In this document: positions 27,150-38,020 of the stretch, piece after piece
How the letters are laid out: every line of letters starts with the position of its first letter
How positions within the stretch are numbered: the stretch's first letter is position 1
Notes under the pieces: generated by a model
What the model was told of the DNA's origin: nothing
The model's input: the letters and a program-made list of their open reading frames with translations, nothing else
Databases searched by the model: none
From: Saccharothrix sp. HUAS TT1
Lineage (GTDB): Bacteria; Actinomycetota; Actinomycetes; Mycobacteriales; Pseudonocardiaceae
Length of the DNA: 64,000 nucleotides
Assembly: GCF_040744945.1 (NCBI RefSeq)
Contig: NZ_CP160453.1
Location: forward strand, 1,922,001-1,986,000
Direction of reading: 5' to 3'
Made by a program: the position numbers and the translations under genes

Positions 27150-28549
27150 CCGAGCGACTTTCCGACGTGACCACCGGCACCGACACCAGTGCCGAGGGCC
27201 GCGACAGCGACTCCTACGAGGCCAACCGCGAGACGTCGAACCCCGACGCGTACGCGGGCTCGCGCGAGACGACCGAGGGCACCGTCTACACGGTGACCGG
27301 CGGCGACTGGGACGAGGTCCTGGCCGAAGCCTCGGGCGACGAGCGCATCGTCATGAACCTGGGTCCGCAGCACCCCTCCACGCACGGCGTGCTGCGCCTG
27401 GTGCTGGAGCTGGAGGGCGAGACCGTCACCCAGGCCCGCAGCGTCATCGGCTACCTGCACACCGGCATCGAGAAGAACGTCGAGTACCGCAACTGGACCC
27501 AGGGCGTCACGTTCGTGACGCGGATGGACTACCTGGCGCCGCTGCACAACGAGGCCGCGTACTGCATGGCGGTCGAGAAGCTGCTCGGCGCCACCGTGCC
27601 GCAGCGGGCGCAGACGATCCGGGTGCTGCTCATGGAGCTGAACCGGATCAGCTCGCACCTGGTGGCGCTGGCCACCGGCGGCATGGAGCTGGGCGCGCTG
27701 ACCGGCATGACCGCGGGCTTCCGCGAGCGCGAAGAGGTCCTGCACCTGCTGGAGTTCCTGACCGGCCTGCGGATGAACCACGCGTTCATCCGGCCCGGCG
27801 GCCTGGCCCAGGACCTGCCCGAGGGCGCGGAGCAGCGGATCAGGGACTTCATCAAGGTGATGGACTCCCGGCTGCCCGACTACGACAAGCTGCTGTCCGG
27901 CCAGCCGATCTGGCGCAACCGGCTCGCGGGCGTCGGCTACCTGCCGGTGGACGCGTGCCTCGCGCTCGGCATCACCGGCCCGATCCTGCGCTCCGCGGGC
28001 CTGCCGTGGGACCTGCGCAAGATCGAGCCCTACAGCGGTTACGAGAACTACGAGTTCGACGTGCCGACGTCGAACGCCGCCGACTCGTACGCCCGCTACC
28101 TGCTGCGGGTGGAGGAAATCCACCAGTCGCTGCGGATCATCCGGCAGGCCGTGGACAACCTGGCGCCGGGCCCGGTCATGGTGGAGGACGCCAAGATCGC
28201 CTGGCCCGCCCAGCTGACCATCGGCGCGGACGGCATGGGCAACTCGCTGGAGCACGTCCGCAAGATCATGGGCCAGTCGATGGAGTCCCTGATCCACCAC
28301 TTCAAGCTGGTGACCGAGGGCTTCGCGGTGCCCGCGGGCCAGGTGTACGTGCCGATCGAGTCGCCGCGCGGCGAGCTGGGCTACCACGTCGTCTCCGACG
28401 GCGGCACCCGGCCGATGCGCGTGCACGTGCGCGAACCCAGCTTCGTGAACCTCCAGTCGATGCCCGCGATGTGCGAGGGCGGCATGGTCGCCGACGTCAT
28501 CGCGTCGGTGGCCTCTATCGACCCGGTGATGGGTGGTTGTGACCGATGA
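27146..28549 (+). CDS. nuoD: NADH-quinone oxidoreductase subunit D
   Basis: A 467-residue subunit of the quinone site (49-kDa homologue, related to hydrogenase large subunits). The signature [20 protein letters not shown] is present, followed by [37 protein letters not shown] and the C-terminal [20 protein letters not shown]. The quinone-site His and Tyr regions look intact. A polar Asp/Glu/Thr-rich extension of about 65 residues precedes the core. ATGA overlap with nuoC and again with nuoE. Confidence 0.97.
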   Translation: MTERLSDVTTGTDTSAEGRDSDSYEANRETSNPDAYAGSRETTEGTVYTVTGGDWDEVLAEASGDERIVMNLGPQHPSTHGVLRLVLELEGETVTQARSVIGYLHTGIEKNVEYRNWTQGVTFVTRMDYLAPLHNEAAYCMAVEKLLGATVPQRAQTIRVLLMELNRISSHLVALATGGMELGALTGMTAGFREREEVLHLLEFLTGLRMNHAFIRPGGLAQDLPEGAEQRIRDFIKVMDSRLPDYDKLLSGQPIWRNRLAGVGYLPVDACLALGITGPILRSAGLPWDLRKIEPYSGYENYEFDVPTSNAADSYARYLLRVEEIHQSLRIIRQAVDNLAPGPVMVEDAKIAWPAQLTIGADGMGNSLEHVRKIMGQSMESLIHHFKLVTEGFAVPAGQVYVPIESPRGELGYHVVSDGGTRPMRVHVREPSFVNLQSMPAMCEGGMVADVIASVASIDPVMGGCDR

Positions 28550-29331
28550 GCACTTCCGAAGAGGTCTACGCGGCCTCGCCGCTGGACCCCGTCCAGACGC
28601 AGCGCCTGGTGACCGAGACCCCGGCCGACACGAGCGTGTTCGACCAGTCGACGGCGGACCGGGCGCGGGCGATCATCGCGCGCTACCCGGTGGCGCGCTC
28701 GGCGCTGCTGCCGATGCTGCACCTCGTGCAGTCGGTCGAGGGCCACGTCAGCCAGGCGGGCATCGCGTTCTGCGCCGACCAGCTCGACCTCACCAACGCC
28801 GAGGTCAGCGCGGTCGCGACGTTCTACACCATGTACAAGCGCCGCCCGTGCGGCGAGCACCTGGTGAGCGTCTGCACGAACACGCTGTGCGCGGCGCTCG
28901 GCGGTGACGCCATCTACACCGAGCTCAAGGAGCACCTGGGCGTCGGCCACGAGGAGACCTCGGGCGAGCCGGGCGCGCCGGGCTCGATCACGCTGGAGCA
29001 CGCCGAGTGCCTGGCGGCCTGCGACCTCGGCCCGGTGCTGCAGGTGAACTACGAGTACTTCGACAACCAGACGCCCGACGGCGCGCTGGAGCTGGTGAAG
29101 TCGTTGCAGGCGGGGGAGAAGCCGCACCCGACGCGCGGCGCGCCGCTGACCGACTTCCGCCAGGCCGAGTTGCAGCTGGCCGGGTTCTTCGAGGGCCGCG
29201 ACGCGGACCTGGACGGCCCGTCGGCCGCGCCGGAGACCGTGCGCGGGGCCAGGATCGCCGCGGAACGCGGGTGGACCGCGCCGGCCATGCCGGACAACGC
29301 GGAGTTCCCGCCGCTGCCGGAGAAGAAGTAG
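28546..29331 (+). CDS. nuoE: NADH-quinone oxidoreductase subunit E
   Basis: A 261-residue thioredoxin-like [2Fe-2S] subunit of the NADH-oxidising module (cluster N1a). The ligands are [13 protein letters not shown] and [15 protein letters not shown], both pairs complete. An actinobacterial C-terminal extension (about residues 190-261) goes beyond the usual 160-170-residue core. It overlaps nuoD by 4 bp and precedes nuoF by 15 bp. Confidence 0.95.
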   Translation: MSTSEEVYAASPLDPVQTQRLVTETPADTSVFDQSTADRARAIIARYPVARSALLPMLHLVQSVEGHVSQAGIAFCADQLDLTNAEVSAVATFYTMYKRRPCGEHLVSVCTNTLCAALGGDAIYTELKEHLGVGHEETSGEPGAPGSITLEHAECLAACDLGPVLQVNYEYFDNQTPDGALELVKSLQAGEKPHPTRGAPLTDFRQAELQLAGFFEGRDADLDGPSAAPETVRGARIAAERGWTAPAMPDNAEFPPLPEKK

Positions 29332-29346
29332 GTAGGGGGAGCTGAC

Positions 29347-30627
29347 GTGGTCGACAACCTGACTCCCGTCCTGACGAAGCGCTGGCTGTCGCCGCGCTCG
29401 TGGACGCTGAAGACCTACGAGCAGCTGGAGGGCTACACGGCGCTGCGCAAGGCGCTCACGGCCCACCCGGACCAGCTGATCCAGCAGTGCAAGGACTCCG
29501 GGCTGCGCGGCCGCGGCGGCGCGGGCTTCCCCACCGGCCTGAAGTGGGGCTTCATCCCGCAGAACGACGGCAAGCCGCACTACCTCGTCATCAACGCCGA
29601 CGAGGGCGAGCCGGGCACCTGCAAGGACATCCCGCTGATGATGGCGGACCCGCACTCGCTGATCGAGGGCATCATCATCACCTCGTACGCGATCCGGGCG
29701 AACTTCGCCGCGATCTACGTGCGCGGCGAGGTGCTGCACGTGATCCGCCGGCTGCACGCGGCGGTGCGCGAGGCGTACGAGGCGGGCTACCTGGGCAAGG
29801 ACATCCTCGGCTCGGGCTTCGACCTCGACCTGGTCGTGCACGCGGGCGCGGGCGCCTACATCTGCGGCGAGGAGACGGCGCTGCTGGACTCGCTGGAGGG
29901 CAGGCGCGGCCAGCCGCGGCTCAAGCCGCCGTTCCCGGCGACCTCCGGCCTGTACGCCTCGCCGACCGTGGTGAACAACGTCGAGACGATCGCCAGCGTG
30001 CCCTACATCGTCAACGGCGGCGCGGACTGGTTCCGCACCATGGGCCGCGAGCGCTCACCGGGCCCGAAGATCTTCTCGCTGTCCGGCCACGTCGAGCGCC
30101 CCGGCCAGTACGAGGCCCCGATGGGCATCACGCTGCGCGAGCTGCTGGACCTGGCGGGCGGCATGAAGGACGGCATCCCGCTGAAGTTCTGGACGCCGGG
30201 CGGCTCGTCCACCCCGCTGTTCACCGCCGAGCACCTGGACGTCCCGCTGGACTTCGAGGGCGCGGCCGAGGCGGGCTCGATGCTGGGCACCACCGCGCTG
30301 CAGGTCTTCAACGAGACGGTGTCCGTGCCGTGGGCGGTCATGAAGTGGACCGAGTTCTACAAGCACGAGTCGTGCGGCAAGTGCACGCCGTGCCGCGAGG
30401 GCACCTACTGGCTCGTGCAGATCCTGCAGCGGATGGTCGCGGGCAACGGCACGGCGTCGGACATCGACACGCTGCTGGACGTCTGCGACAACATCCTGGG
30501 CCGCTCGTTCTGCGCCCTGGGTGACGGCGCGGTCAGCCCGATCACCAGCGGCATCAAGTACTTCAAGCACGAGTTCCTGGCTTTGTGCGACCAGAACTCC
30601 CAGGTGTTGGCGGGGGCAAGCGCATGA
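29347..30627 (+). CDS. nuoF: NADH-quinone oxidoreductase subunit F
   Basis: A 426-residue NADH-binding flavoprotein. The NADH/FMN sites are [28 protein letters not shown] and [19 protein letters not shown]. The [4Fe-4S] cluster N3 ligands are [11 protein letters not shown] and, near the C-terminus, SFCALGD. It takes hydride from NADH and passes electrons to NuoE/NuoG. GTG start; its stop overlaps the nuoG start. Confidence 0.97.
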   Translation: MVDNLTPVLTKRWLSPRSWTLKTYEQLEGYTALRKALTAHPDQLIQQCKDSGLRGRGGAGFPTGLKWGFIPQNDGKPHYLVINADEGEPGTCKDIPLMMADPHSLIEGIIITSYAIRANFAAIYVRGEVLHVIRRLHAAVREAYEAGYLGKDILGSGFDLDLVVHAGAGAYICGEETALLDSLEGRRGQPRLKPPFPATSGLYASPTVVNNVETIASVPYIVNGGADWFRTMGRERSPGPKIFSLSGHVERPGQYEAPMGITLRELLDLAGGMKDGIPLKFWTPGGSSTPLFTAEHLDVPLDFEGAAEAGSMLGTTALQVFNETVSVPWAVMKWTEFYKHESCGKCTPCREGTYWLVQILQRMVAGNGTASDIDTLLDVCDNILGRSFCALGDGAVSPITSGIKYFKHEFLALCDQNSQVLAGASA

Positions 30628-33083
30628 CCATCGAAGCAACCGCGCCCGAGCAGAAGACCGAGCTGGTGGTCCCCGAGGGCCACGTGAAGCTCGTCATCGA
30701 CGGCGTCGAGGTCGTCGCGCCCAAGGGCGAGCTGCTGATCCGCACCGCGGAACGGCTCGGCACGGTGATCCCGCGCTTCTGCGACCACCCGCTGCTGGAG
30801 CCCGCGGGCGCCTGCCGGCAGTGCCTGGTCGAGGTGGAGATGGGCGGCCGGCCGATGCCGAAGCCGCAGGCGTCCTGCACCATGACGGTCGCCGACGGCA
30901 TGGTGGTCAAGACCCAGCTGTCCTCGCCGGTGGCGGACAAGGCGCAGCAGGGCGTGATGGAGCTGCTGCTCATCAACCACCCGCTGGACTGCCCGATCTG
31001 CGACAAGGGCGGCGAGTGCCCGCTGCAGAACCAGGCGCTGGCGCACGGCCGGGCGGACTCCCGCTTCCACGAGCACAAGCGGACGTTCCCGAAGCCGATC
31101 CCGATCTCGACCCAGGTGCTGCTGGACCGCGAGCGGTGCGTGCTGTGCCAGCGCTGCACGCGGTTCTCCGCGCAGATCGCCGGCGACCCGTTCATCGAGC
31201 TGCTGGAGCGCGGTTCCCAGCAGCAGATCGGTGTCGCGGAGTCGAAGCCGTTCCAGTCGTACTTCTCCGGCAACACCATCCAGATCTGCCCGGTCGGCGC
31301 GCTGACCAGCGCCGCGTACCGGTTCCGCGCCCGGCCGTTCGACCTGGTGTCGACGCCCGGCGTGTGCGAGCACTGCTCGTCGGGCTGCTCGACCCGCTCC
31401 GACTGGCGGCGCGGCAAGGTGCAGCGCCGGCTGGCCGGTGACGAGCCGCAGGTCAACGAGGAGTGGACCTGCGACAAGGGCCGCTTCGCGTTCAACTACG
31501 CCACCGCCGCCGACCGCATCCGCCGCCCGCTGGTGCGCGACCGGGCCACCGGCGAGCTGCGCGAGTCGTCGTGGACCGAAGCGCTGCAGCACGCGGCCGA
31601 GGGCCTGGCGAAGGCGCGGGCCGGCAAGGGCGTCGGCGTGCTGGCCGGCGGCCGGCTCACCGTCGAGGACGCCTACGCGTACTCGAAGTTCGCCCGGATC
31701 GCGTTGCGCACCAACGACGTCGACTTCCGCGCCCGCGCCCACTCGGCCGAGGAGCTGGAGTTCCTGACCAGCGCGGTGCTCGGCGCGAACCCGGACAACG
31801 GCGGCGTGACGTACGCCGGCATCGAGTCCGCCCCGGCCGCGCTGCTGGTGGCGTTCGAGCCGGAGGAGGAGTCGCCGATCGTGTTCCTGCGGCTGCGCAA
31901 GGCGGCCCGCACGAACCGGACGAAGGTCTACCACCTGGGCCAGTTCACGACGCCCGCGGTGGAGAAGACGAACGGCGTGCTGCTCGCGTGCGTGCCCGGC
32001 CAGGAGCCGTCGGCGCTCAACGCGCTGCCCGAGCACGCCGCCGACGTGGTCGAGGAGCTGGCGAAGCCGGGTTCGGTGATCCTGGTCGGCGAGCGCGCCG
32101 CCGAGGTCCCCGGCCTGTTCTCGGCGGTCGCCGCGCTGGCCGAGCGGACCGGCGCGAAGGTCGCCTGGATCCCGCGGCGCGCCGGTGAGCGCGGCGCGCT
32201 GGAGGCCGGCCTGCTGCCGACGTTGCTGCCGGGCGGTCGCCTGGTGGGCGACGAGGCCGCCCGCGCCGAGGTCGAGCGGGCGTGGGGCCTGGAGCCCGGC
32301 GCGCTGCCGACGTCCGCCGGTCGCGACACCGCGGGCATCCTGACCGCCGCCGCGAGCGGCGGGCTGGACGCGCTGGTGGTCGGCGGCGTCGACCCGTTCG
32401 ACCTGCCGGACCCGGCGCTGGCCGAGCGCGCGCTCGACTTCGCCGGCTTCGTGGTCAGCCTGGAGCTGCGGCACAGCGCGGTCACCGCGCACGCCGACGT
32501 CGTGCTCCCGGTCGCCCCGGCGGTGGAGAAGGCGGGCAGCTACCTCAACTGGGAGGGCCGCTCCCGCCCGTTCGCCACCACGCTGGAGGGCACCGGCGCG
32601 CTGTCGGACGGCCGGGTGCTGGACACGCTGGCCGTGGAGATGGACGCGGACCTGTTCACCCAGACCCCGGCGGCGGCCGCGGCCGACCTGGCCCGCCTCG
32701 GCGCCGGTGTCGTCCGGGCCGCGGCGCCGACCGTGCCCGCCCCGCTGCTGACCCAGCCCAGGACCGGCCAGGCGGTCCTCGCGACCTGGCGCCGGCTGCT
32801 GGACAACGGCTCGCTGCAGGACGACGAGCCGAACCTGGCGGGCACCGCGCGCCCGGTGGTGGCCAAGCTGTCCGCCGCCACCGCCGCGCACCTGGGTGTC
32901 GAACTCGGTGGCGAGATCACCGTCTCCACCGATCGGGGCGAGGTGGTGCTGCCGGTCGAGGCGGCCGACCTGCCCGACGGCGTCGTGTGGCTGCCCGGCA
33001 ACTCGGGCGCGGTCACCGTGCGGCGCAACCTCGTCGCCGGCCACGGCTCAGTGGTGGCCGTCTCTAGCGGAGGCATTGCATGA
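30624..33083 (+). CDS. nuoG: NADH-quinone oxidoreductase subunit G
   Basis: An 819-residue iron-sulfur subunit. In order it shows a [2Fe-2S] domain ([20 protein letters not shown]), the His-Cys3 cluster ([19 protein letters not shown]), a [4Fe-4S] site ([11 protein letters not shown] with CPVGALTS) and an extra [14 protein letters not shown] motif with a later Cys in WTCDKGRF, the ligands of the N7 cluster. A long molybdopterin-oxidoreductase-like domain follows, which in complex I binds no cofactor. ATG 30624 overlaps nuoF (ATGA). Confidence 0.96.
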   Translation: MTIEATAPEQKTELVVPEGHVKLVIDGVEVVAPKGELLIRTAERLGTVIPRFCDHPLLEPAGACRQCLVEVEMGGRPMPKPQASCTMTVADGMVVKTQLSSPVADKAQQGVMELLLINHPLDCPICDKGGECPLQNQALAHGRADSRFHEHKRTFPKPIPISTQVLLDRERCVLCQRCTRFSAQIAGDPFIELLERGSQQQIGVAESKPFQSYFSGNTIQICPVGALTSAAYRFRARPFDLVSTPGVCEHCSSGCSTRSDWRRGKVQRRLAGDEPQVNEEWTCDKGRFAFNYATAADRIRRPLVRDRATGELRESSWTEALQHAAEGLAKARAGKGVGVLAGGRLTVEDAYAYSKFARIALRTNDVDFRARAHSAEELEFLTSAVLGANPDNGGVTYAGIESAPAALLVAFEPEEESPIVFLRLRKAARTNRTKVYHLGQFTTPAVEKTNGVLLACVPGQEPSALNALPEHAADVVEELAKPGSVILVGERAAEVPGLFSAVAALAERTGAKVAWIPRRAGERGALEAGLLPTLLPGGRLVGDEAARAEVERAWGLEPGALPTSAGRDTAGILTAAASGGLDALVVGGVDPFDLPDPALAERALDFAGFVVSLELRHSAVTAHADVVLPVAPAVEKAGSYLNWEGRSRPFATTLEGTGALSDGRVLDTLAVEMDADLFTQTPAAAAADLARLGAGVVRAAAPTVPAPLLTQPRTGQAVLATWRRLLDNGSLQDDEPNLAGTARPVVAKLSAATAAHLGVELGGEITVSTDRGEVVLPVEAADLPDGVVWLPGNSGAVTVRRNLVAGHGSVVAVSSGGIA

Positions 33084-34411
33084 GCACCGCAGAACTCCTC
33101 GCCGACGATCCGCTCTGGCTGATCCTCGTCAAGGTCGTCGGGATCTTCGCGTTCCTCGTGGTCATGACCCTGTTCATGATCAACTGGGAGCGCAAGGTCG
33201 TGGCCCGGATGCAGCAGCGCCCCGGGCCCAACCGGGTCGGCCCCGGCGGGTGGCTCCAGTCGCTCGCCGACGGCCTGAAGCTCGCGTTCAAGGAGGACAT
33301 CCGCCCGGTCCTGGCGGACAAGTGGGTGTTCTTCCTGGCCCCGGTGATCTCCTGCATCCCCGCGTTCGTCGCCTTCTCGGTGATCCCGCTCGGCGGCGAG
33401 GTCTCGCTCTTCGGCGAGCGGACCGCGCTGCAGCTGGTCGACCTGCCGGTCGGCGTGCTGGTGGTGCTGGCCTGCTCCTCGCTCGGCGTCTACGGCATCG
33501 TGCTGTCCGGCTGGGCCTCCGGCTCGCCCTACCCGCTGCTGGGCGCGCTGCGCTCGGCCGCGCAGGTGATCTCCTACGAGATCGCGATGGGCCTGTCGAT
33601 CGTCGCGGTCGTCATGCACTCGCACTCGCTGTCCACCTCGGACATCGTCGACTCGCAGAGCGGCGGCTGGTACTTCTACCTGCTGCCGGTCAGCTTCATC
33701 ATCTACGTCGTCTCGATGGTCGGCGAGACCAACCGGGCCCCGTTCGACCTCCCCGAGGCCGAGTCGGAGCTGGTCGGCGGGTTCCACACCGAGTACAGCT
33801 CGCTGAAGTTCGCGCTGTTCTTCCTCGCCGAGTACGTCAACATGGTGACCGTCTCGGCGCTGGCCACCACGCTGTTCCTCGGCGGCTGGCGGTTCCCGTT
33901 CGTCGGCGACGACCACGTGCTCAACAGCGGCTGGTTCGGCCTGCTCTGGTTCGTGGTCAAGACGCTGGGCTTCCTGTTCCTGTTCATCTGGCTGCGCGGC
34001 ACGCTGCCCCGCCTGCGCTACGACCAGTTCATGCGGCTGGGCTGGAAGTTCCTGGTCCCGATCGCGCTGGTCTGGTTCGTCGCGGTGGCGTTCGCCCGCT
34101 ACCTGCGCCAGGAGTGGGAGTCCGGCAGCGGCCTGGACACCAGCACCGCGCTGATCGTCATCGGCGCGTTCCTCGTGGTGGTCCTGCTGATCGCTTTCCT
34201 GCTCCCGGACAAGCGGGAGCCGCACGACCCCGACGCCGTGCCGGTCACCGGCGGCGGCTACCCGGTGCCGCCGCTCGACCTGAAGGTGCCCAAGCCACCG
34301 CCGCGCAGGCAGGTGCGGGTCGCCGAGCTGCCGACCGGCGACAACCAGACGCAGGAACCGGCAGCGGTACCCGCAGCTTCACACAAGGAGGCCAGCGATG
34401 GGCGTGTTTGA
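33080..34411 (+). CDS. nuoH: NADH-quinone oxidoreductase subunit H
   Basis: A 443-residue membrane subunit with eight hydrophobic helices that lines the entry to the quinone chamber. Seen are [38 protein letters not shown] core (here [19 protein letters not shown]) and the acidic loop [21 protein letters not shown] hydrophilic, Pro/Arg-rich tail of about 65 residues follows the last helix. It overlaps nuoG by 4 bp and nuoI by 14 bp. Confidence 0.96.
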   Translation: MSTAELLADDPLWLILVKVVGIFAFLVVMTLFMINWERKVVARMQQRPGPNRVGPGGWLQSLADGLKLAFKEDIRPVLADKWVFFLAPVISCIPAFVAFSVIPLGGEVSLFGERTALQLVDLPVGVLVVLACSSLGVYGIVLSGWASGSPYPLLGALRSAAQVISYEIAMGLSIVAVVMHSHSLSTSDIVDSQSGGWYFYLLPVSFIIYVVSMVGETNRAPFDLPEAESELVGGFHTEYSSLKFALFFLAEYVNMVTVSALATTLFLGGWRFPFVGDDHVLNSGWFGLLWFVVKTLGFLFLFIWLRGTLPRLRYDQFMRLGWKFLVPIALVWFVAVAFARYLRQEWESGSGLDTSTALIVIGAFLVVVLLIAFLLPDKREPHDPDAVPVTGGGYPVPPLDLKVPKPPPRRQVRVAELPTGDNQTQEPAAVPAASHKEASDGRV

Positions 34412-34937
34412 TCCCGTCAAGGGCTTCGGCGTCACCTTCGGCACGATGTTCAAGAAGGTCGTCACCGAGGAGTACCCCGAGGTCAAGAAGGTCACCGCGC
34501 CGCGGTTCCACGGCCGCCACCAGCTCAACCGGCACCCGGACGGGCTGGAGAAGTGCGTGGGCTGCGAGCTGTGCGCGTGGGCCTGCCCGGCGGACGCGAT
34601 CTTCGTCGAGGGCGGCGACAACACCGAGGAGGAGCGCTACTCCCCGGGTGAGCGCTACGGCGCCGACTACCAGATCAACTACCTGCGGTGCATCGGCTGC
34701 GGCCTGTGCATCGAGGCGTGCCCGACCCGCTCGCTCACCATGACCAACGAGTACGAGCTGGCCGACGACGACCGGCAGAAGCTGATCTTCACCAAGGAGG
34801 ACCTGCTCGCGCCCCTGCTGTCCGGCATGGAGCAGCCGCCGCACCCCATGCGGTTGGGCGAGAACGAGCAGGACTACTACGTGAACGGGCCGCAGCTCGC
34901 CTCCCGGCAGGACCAGGGACAGGGAGCAGGGCAATGA
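34398..34937 (+). CDS. nuoI: NADH-quinone oxidoreductase subunit I
   Basis: A 179-residue ferredoxin-like subunit carrying clusters N6a and N6b. The two [4Fe-4S] motifs are [16 protein letters not shown] and [16 protein letters not shown]. The N-terminal amphipathic helix and [18 protein letters not shown] block are typical. The start lies inside the end of nuoH, after AAGGAGG. A second NuoI-like protein is encoded at 55178. Confidence 0.97.
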   Translation: MGVFDPVKGFGVTFGTMFKKVVTEEYPEVKKVTAPRFHGRHQLNRHPDGLEKCVGCELCAWACPADAIFVEGGDNTEEERYSPGERYGADYQINYLRCIGCGLCIEACPTRSLTMTNEYELADDDRQKLIFTKEDLLAPLLSGMEQPPHPMRLGENEQDYYVNGPQLASRQDQGQGAGQ

Positions 34938-35779
34938 CGACGCTTTCCCTCCTGGCGCAGCAGCCGGAAGAGGTCCAGCGCGCGGTCGACACGATCACCA
35001 CCGGTGAGGCCGTCGCGTTCTGGGTCCTCGGCCCGCTCGCCCTCGCCGGCGCGCTGGGCATGCTCTTCGCGCGCAACGCCGTGCACTCCGCGCTGTGGCT
35101 GGTGCTCACCATGCTCAGCCTCGGCGTGCTGTACATGGTCCAGCAGGCGCCGTTCCTCGGCTTCGTGCAGATCATCGTCTACACCGGCGCGATCATGATG
35201 CTGTTCCTGTTCGTGCTGATGCTGGTCGGCCGGGACAGCTCGGACTCGGTGGTCGAGGTGCTGCGCGGCCAGCGGCTCGCCGCGGCGGTCATCGGCGTCG
35301 GCTTCGCGGGCCTCGTGGTCGCCTCGGTCGCCCGCGCGCTGACCGACGTGCAGCCGGTCGGCCTGGTCGAGGAGAACACGCAGAACGGCGGCAACGTCGC
35401 CAACATCGGCGAGGCGCTGTTCACCGACTACCTGTTCCCGTTCGAGCTGACGTCGGCGCTGCTGATCACCGCGGCGGTCGGCGCGATGGTGCTCGCGTTC
35501 ACCTCGCGCACCGGCCAGGACGCCAAGAAGACCCAGCGCCAGCTGGTCGAGGAGCGCTTCCGCGGCGACCGCCCCGGCTCGCTGCCCGGCCCCGGCGTCT
35601 TCGCCACCGCCAACTCGGTGGCCACGCCCGCGCTGCTGCCGGACGGCTCGGTCGCCGCCGAGTCGCTGTCCGAGCTGATCGAGACGACCGCCAGGGAAAC
35701 TCTCGAGGACGACGTCGCGGAGGTGTCCGGCGCCGGGCACCAGCCCGACGCGCACGCGCTCAAGGGAGAGTCGTCGTGA
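34934..35779 (+). CDS. nuoJ: NADH-quinone oxidoreductase subunit J
   Basis: A 281-residue membrane subunit. Five helices occupy the first 185 residues, with the NuoJ signature [20 protein letters not shown] and [20 protein letters not shown] (including the pi-bulge helix). A polar C-terminal extension of about 95 residues is common in actinobacteria. ATGA overlaps on both sides. Confidence 0.95.
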   Translation: MTTLSLLAQQPEEVQRAVDTITTGEAVAFWVLGPLALAGALGMLFARNAVHSALWLVLTMLSLGVLYMVQQAPFLGFVQIIVYTGAIMMLFLFVLMLVGRDSSDSVVEVLRGQRLAAAVIGVGFAGLVVASVARALTDVQPVGLVEENTQNGGNVANIGEALFTDYLFPFELTSALLITAAVGAMVLAFTSRTGQDAKKTQRQLVEERFRGDRPGSLPGPGVFATANSVATPALLPDGSVAAESLSELIETTARETLEDDVAEVSGAGHQPDAHALKGESS

Positions 35780-36075
35780 CACCCACGTACTACCTGCTGC
35801 TGTCCGCGCTGCTGTTCAGCCTCGGCGCGGTCGGTGTCCTGGTGCGGCGCAACGCCATCGTGGTGTTCATGTGCGTGGAGCTGATGCTCAACGCGGTGAA
35901 CCTCAGCCTGGTCACGTTCGCCCGGATCAACGGCGGGCTGGACGGCCAGGTGATGGCGTTCTTCGTGATGGTCGTCGCCGCGGCCGAGGTCGTGGTCGGT
36001 CTGACGATCATCATGGCGATCTTCAAGACGCGTCGCTCGGCCTCGGTCGACGATTCCAACCTGCTGAAGTACTGA
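35776..36075 (+). CDS. nuoK: NADH-quinone oxidoreductase subunit K
   Basis: A 99-residue subunit with three membrane helices. The conserved glutamates of the proton path lie in [17 protein letters not shown] and [19 protein letters not shown] 35776 overlaps the nuoJ stop. NuoA, J, K and H together form the link between the quinone site and the pump modules. Confidence 0.95.
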   Translation: MTPTYYLLLSALLFSLGAVGVLVRRNAIVVFMCVELMLNAVNLSLVTFARINGGLDGQVMAFFVMVVAAAEVVVGLTIIMAIFKTRRSASVDDSNLLKY

Positions 36076-36085
36076 GGGGTCACCG

Positions 36086-38020
36086 GTGACGGAACCTATT
36101 GCCGCCAGCGGGATCGGGAGTCTCGCCTGGCTGTTGCTCGCCCTCCCGGCGTTCGGCGCGCTCGTCCTGCTGGTCGGCGGCAAGCGCACCGACAAGTGGG
36201 GCCACCTGCTGGGCAGCGCCACCGTGATCGCCGCGTTCGCGTACGGCGTCGCGCTGTTCCTCGACACGGTCGCGCTCGCGCCCGAGTCGCGCAGCAGCGA
36301 GCTGCACCTGTTCGACTGGATCCCGGTCGGCGCGCTGGACGTGGAGTTCGGGCTGCGGCTGGACCCGCTGTCGCTGACGTTCGTGCTGCTGATCACCGGT
36401 GTCGGCTCGCTGATCCACATCTACTCGATCGGCTACATGGCGCACGAGGCCGGGCGGCGGAAGTTCTTCGCCTACCTCAACCTCTTCGTCGCCGCGATGC
36501 TGCTGCTGGTGCTCGGCAACGGCTTCGTGACGCTGTACTTCGGCTGGGAGGGCGTCGGCCTGGCGTCGTACCTGCTCATCGGCTGGTACCAGCACAAGCC
36601 GGAAGCGGCGTCGGCCGCGAAGAAGGCGTTCCTGATGAACCGGGTCGGCGACCTGGGCCTGGCGATCGCCATCTTCCTGATGTTCAAGACCCTCGGCACC
36701 ACGCAGTACAGCGAGGTGTTCGCCCGCGTCGGCGAGTTCTCCTCGGCCGAGGTCCTGGCCATCACGTTGCTGCTGCTGCTCGGCGCGTGCGGCAAGTCCG
36801 GCCAGTTCCCGCTCCAGGCGTGGTTGCCGGACGCGATGGCGGGCCCGACGCCGGTGTCCGCCCTGATCCACGCGGCGACGATGGTCACCGCGGGCGTGTA
36901 CCTGATCGCCCGCTCGAACCCGATCTACAACCTCAGCCCCGACGGCCGGTTGGTCGTGATGATCATCGGTGGGCTGACGCTGCTGATCGGGTGCGTCATC
37001 GGCTGCGCCTACGACGACTTCAAGAAGGTGCTGGCCTACTCGACGGTCAGCCAGATCGGCTACATGGTCCTGGCCGTCGGCCTCGGCCCGATCGGCTACG
37101 CGCTGGGCATCATGCACCTGCTCACGCACGGCTTCTTCAAGGCCGGGCTGTTCCTCGGCGCCGGCTCGGTCATGCACGGCATGAACGACGAGGGCAACAT
37201 CCGCCGGATGGGCGGGCTGATGAAGAAGATGCCGATCACCTTCGTCACCTGGACGCTCGGCTACCTGGCCCTCATCGGCTTCCCGTTCCTGTCCGGCTAC
37301 TTCTCCAAGGACGCCATCATCGCGGCGGCGTTCAGCATGGAGGGGTGGCGCGGCTGGGTCTTCGGCGGCGTGGCCGCCCTGGGCGCGGGCCTCACCGCGT
37401 TCTACATGACCCGCCTGTTCGTCCTGGTGTTCCTGGGCAAGCCCCGGTACACCGAGCTGCGCACGGCGGACGGCCGCGAGTACCACCCGCACGAGTCGCC
37501 GGTGAGCATGACGCTGCCGATGGTCGTGCTGGCGGTCGGCTCGGTCGGCGCGGGCTGGTTCTTCTCCTCCGGCCACAACCTGGCCGGCTGGCTCACCCCG
37601 TCGCTCGGCGAGCTGCAGGAGCAGCACGGCGTGCTGGGCCACACCGCGGTCAACTTCCTGGTGCTCGGCCTGTCGGCGCTCGGCGCCGCGCTCGGCTTCC
37701 TGCTCTTCCTGCGCGGTGAGCAGCCGGTCGAGCGGCCGGCGCGGGTGTCGTTCCCGGTCCGCGCCGCGCGCGCCGACCTGTACGGCAACGCGCTGAACGA
37801 GGCGCTGTTCGCGCGGCCGGGCACCTGGCTCACCCGCGCGCTGGTGTTCGTGGACAACAAGGGCGTCGACGGCCTGGTCAACGGGTCGGCGGCGCTGCTC
37901 GGCGGTAGCTCGGGCCGGCTGCGCAGGCTGCAGACCGGGTTCGTGCGCTCGTACGCGCTCTCCATGCTCCTGGGTGCGGTCTTCGTCCTGGGCGCGCTGC
38001 TGATGGTGAGGTTCTCGTGA
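36086..38020 (+). CDS. nuoL: NADH-quinone oxidoreductase subunit L
   Basis: A 644-residue antiporter-like proton-pumping subunit with about 16 helices. Motifs include RLDPLSLTFVLLITGVGSLI, FFAYLNLFVAAMLLLVLGNG, YFGWEGVGLASYLLIG, KSGQFPLQAWLPDAMAGPTP and VLAYSTVSQIGYMVLAVGLG. The C-terminal part includes the lateral helix region that clamps M and N. GTG start 10 bp after nuoK; overlaps nuoM by 4 bp. Confidence 0.97.
   Translation: MTEPIAASGIGSLAWLLLALPAFGALVLLVGGKRTDKWGHLLGSATVIAAFAYGVALFLDTVALAPESRSSELHLFDWIPVGALDVEFGLRLDPLSLTFVLLITGVGSLIHIYSIGYMAHEAGRRKFFAYLNLFVAAMLLLVLGNGFVTLYFGWEGVGLASYLLIGWYQHKPEAASAAKKAFLMNRVGDLGLAIAIFLMFKTLGTTQYSEVFARVGEFSSAEVLAITLLLLLGACGKSGQFPLQAWLPDAMAGPTPVSALIHAATMVTAGVYLIARSNPIYNLSPDGRLVVMIIGGLTLLIGCVIGCAYDDFKKVLAYSTVSQIGYMVLAVGLGPIGYALGIMHLLTHGFFKAGLFLGAGSVMHGMNDEGNIRRMGGLMKKMPITFVTWTLGYLALIGFPFLSGYFSKDAIIAAAFSMEGWRGWVFGGVAALGAGLTAFYMTRLFVLVFLGKPRYTELRTADGREYHPHESPVSMTLPMVVLAVGSVGAGWFFSSGHNLAGWLTPSLGELQEQHGVLGHTAVNFLVLGLSALGAALGFLLFLRGEQPVERPARVSFPVRAARADLYGNALNEALFARPGTWLTRALVFVDNKGVDGLVNGSAALLGGSSGRLRRLQTGFVRSYALSMLLGAVFVLGALLMVRFS

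Noticed and set aside
30405..33044. 879-codon minus-strand open frame opposite nuoG
   Set aside because: Codon-position shadow of nuoG; no motif and repetitive RGQ-rich composition.
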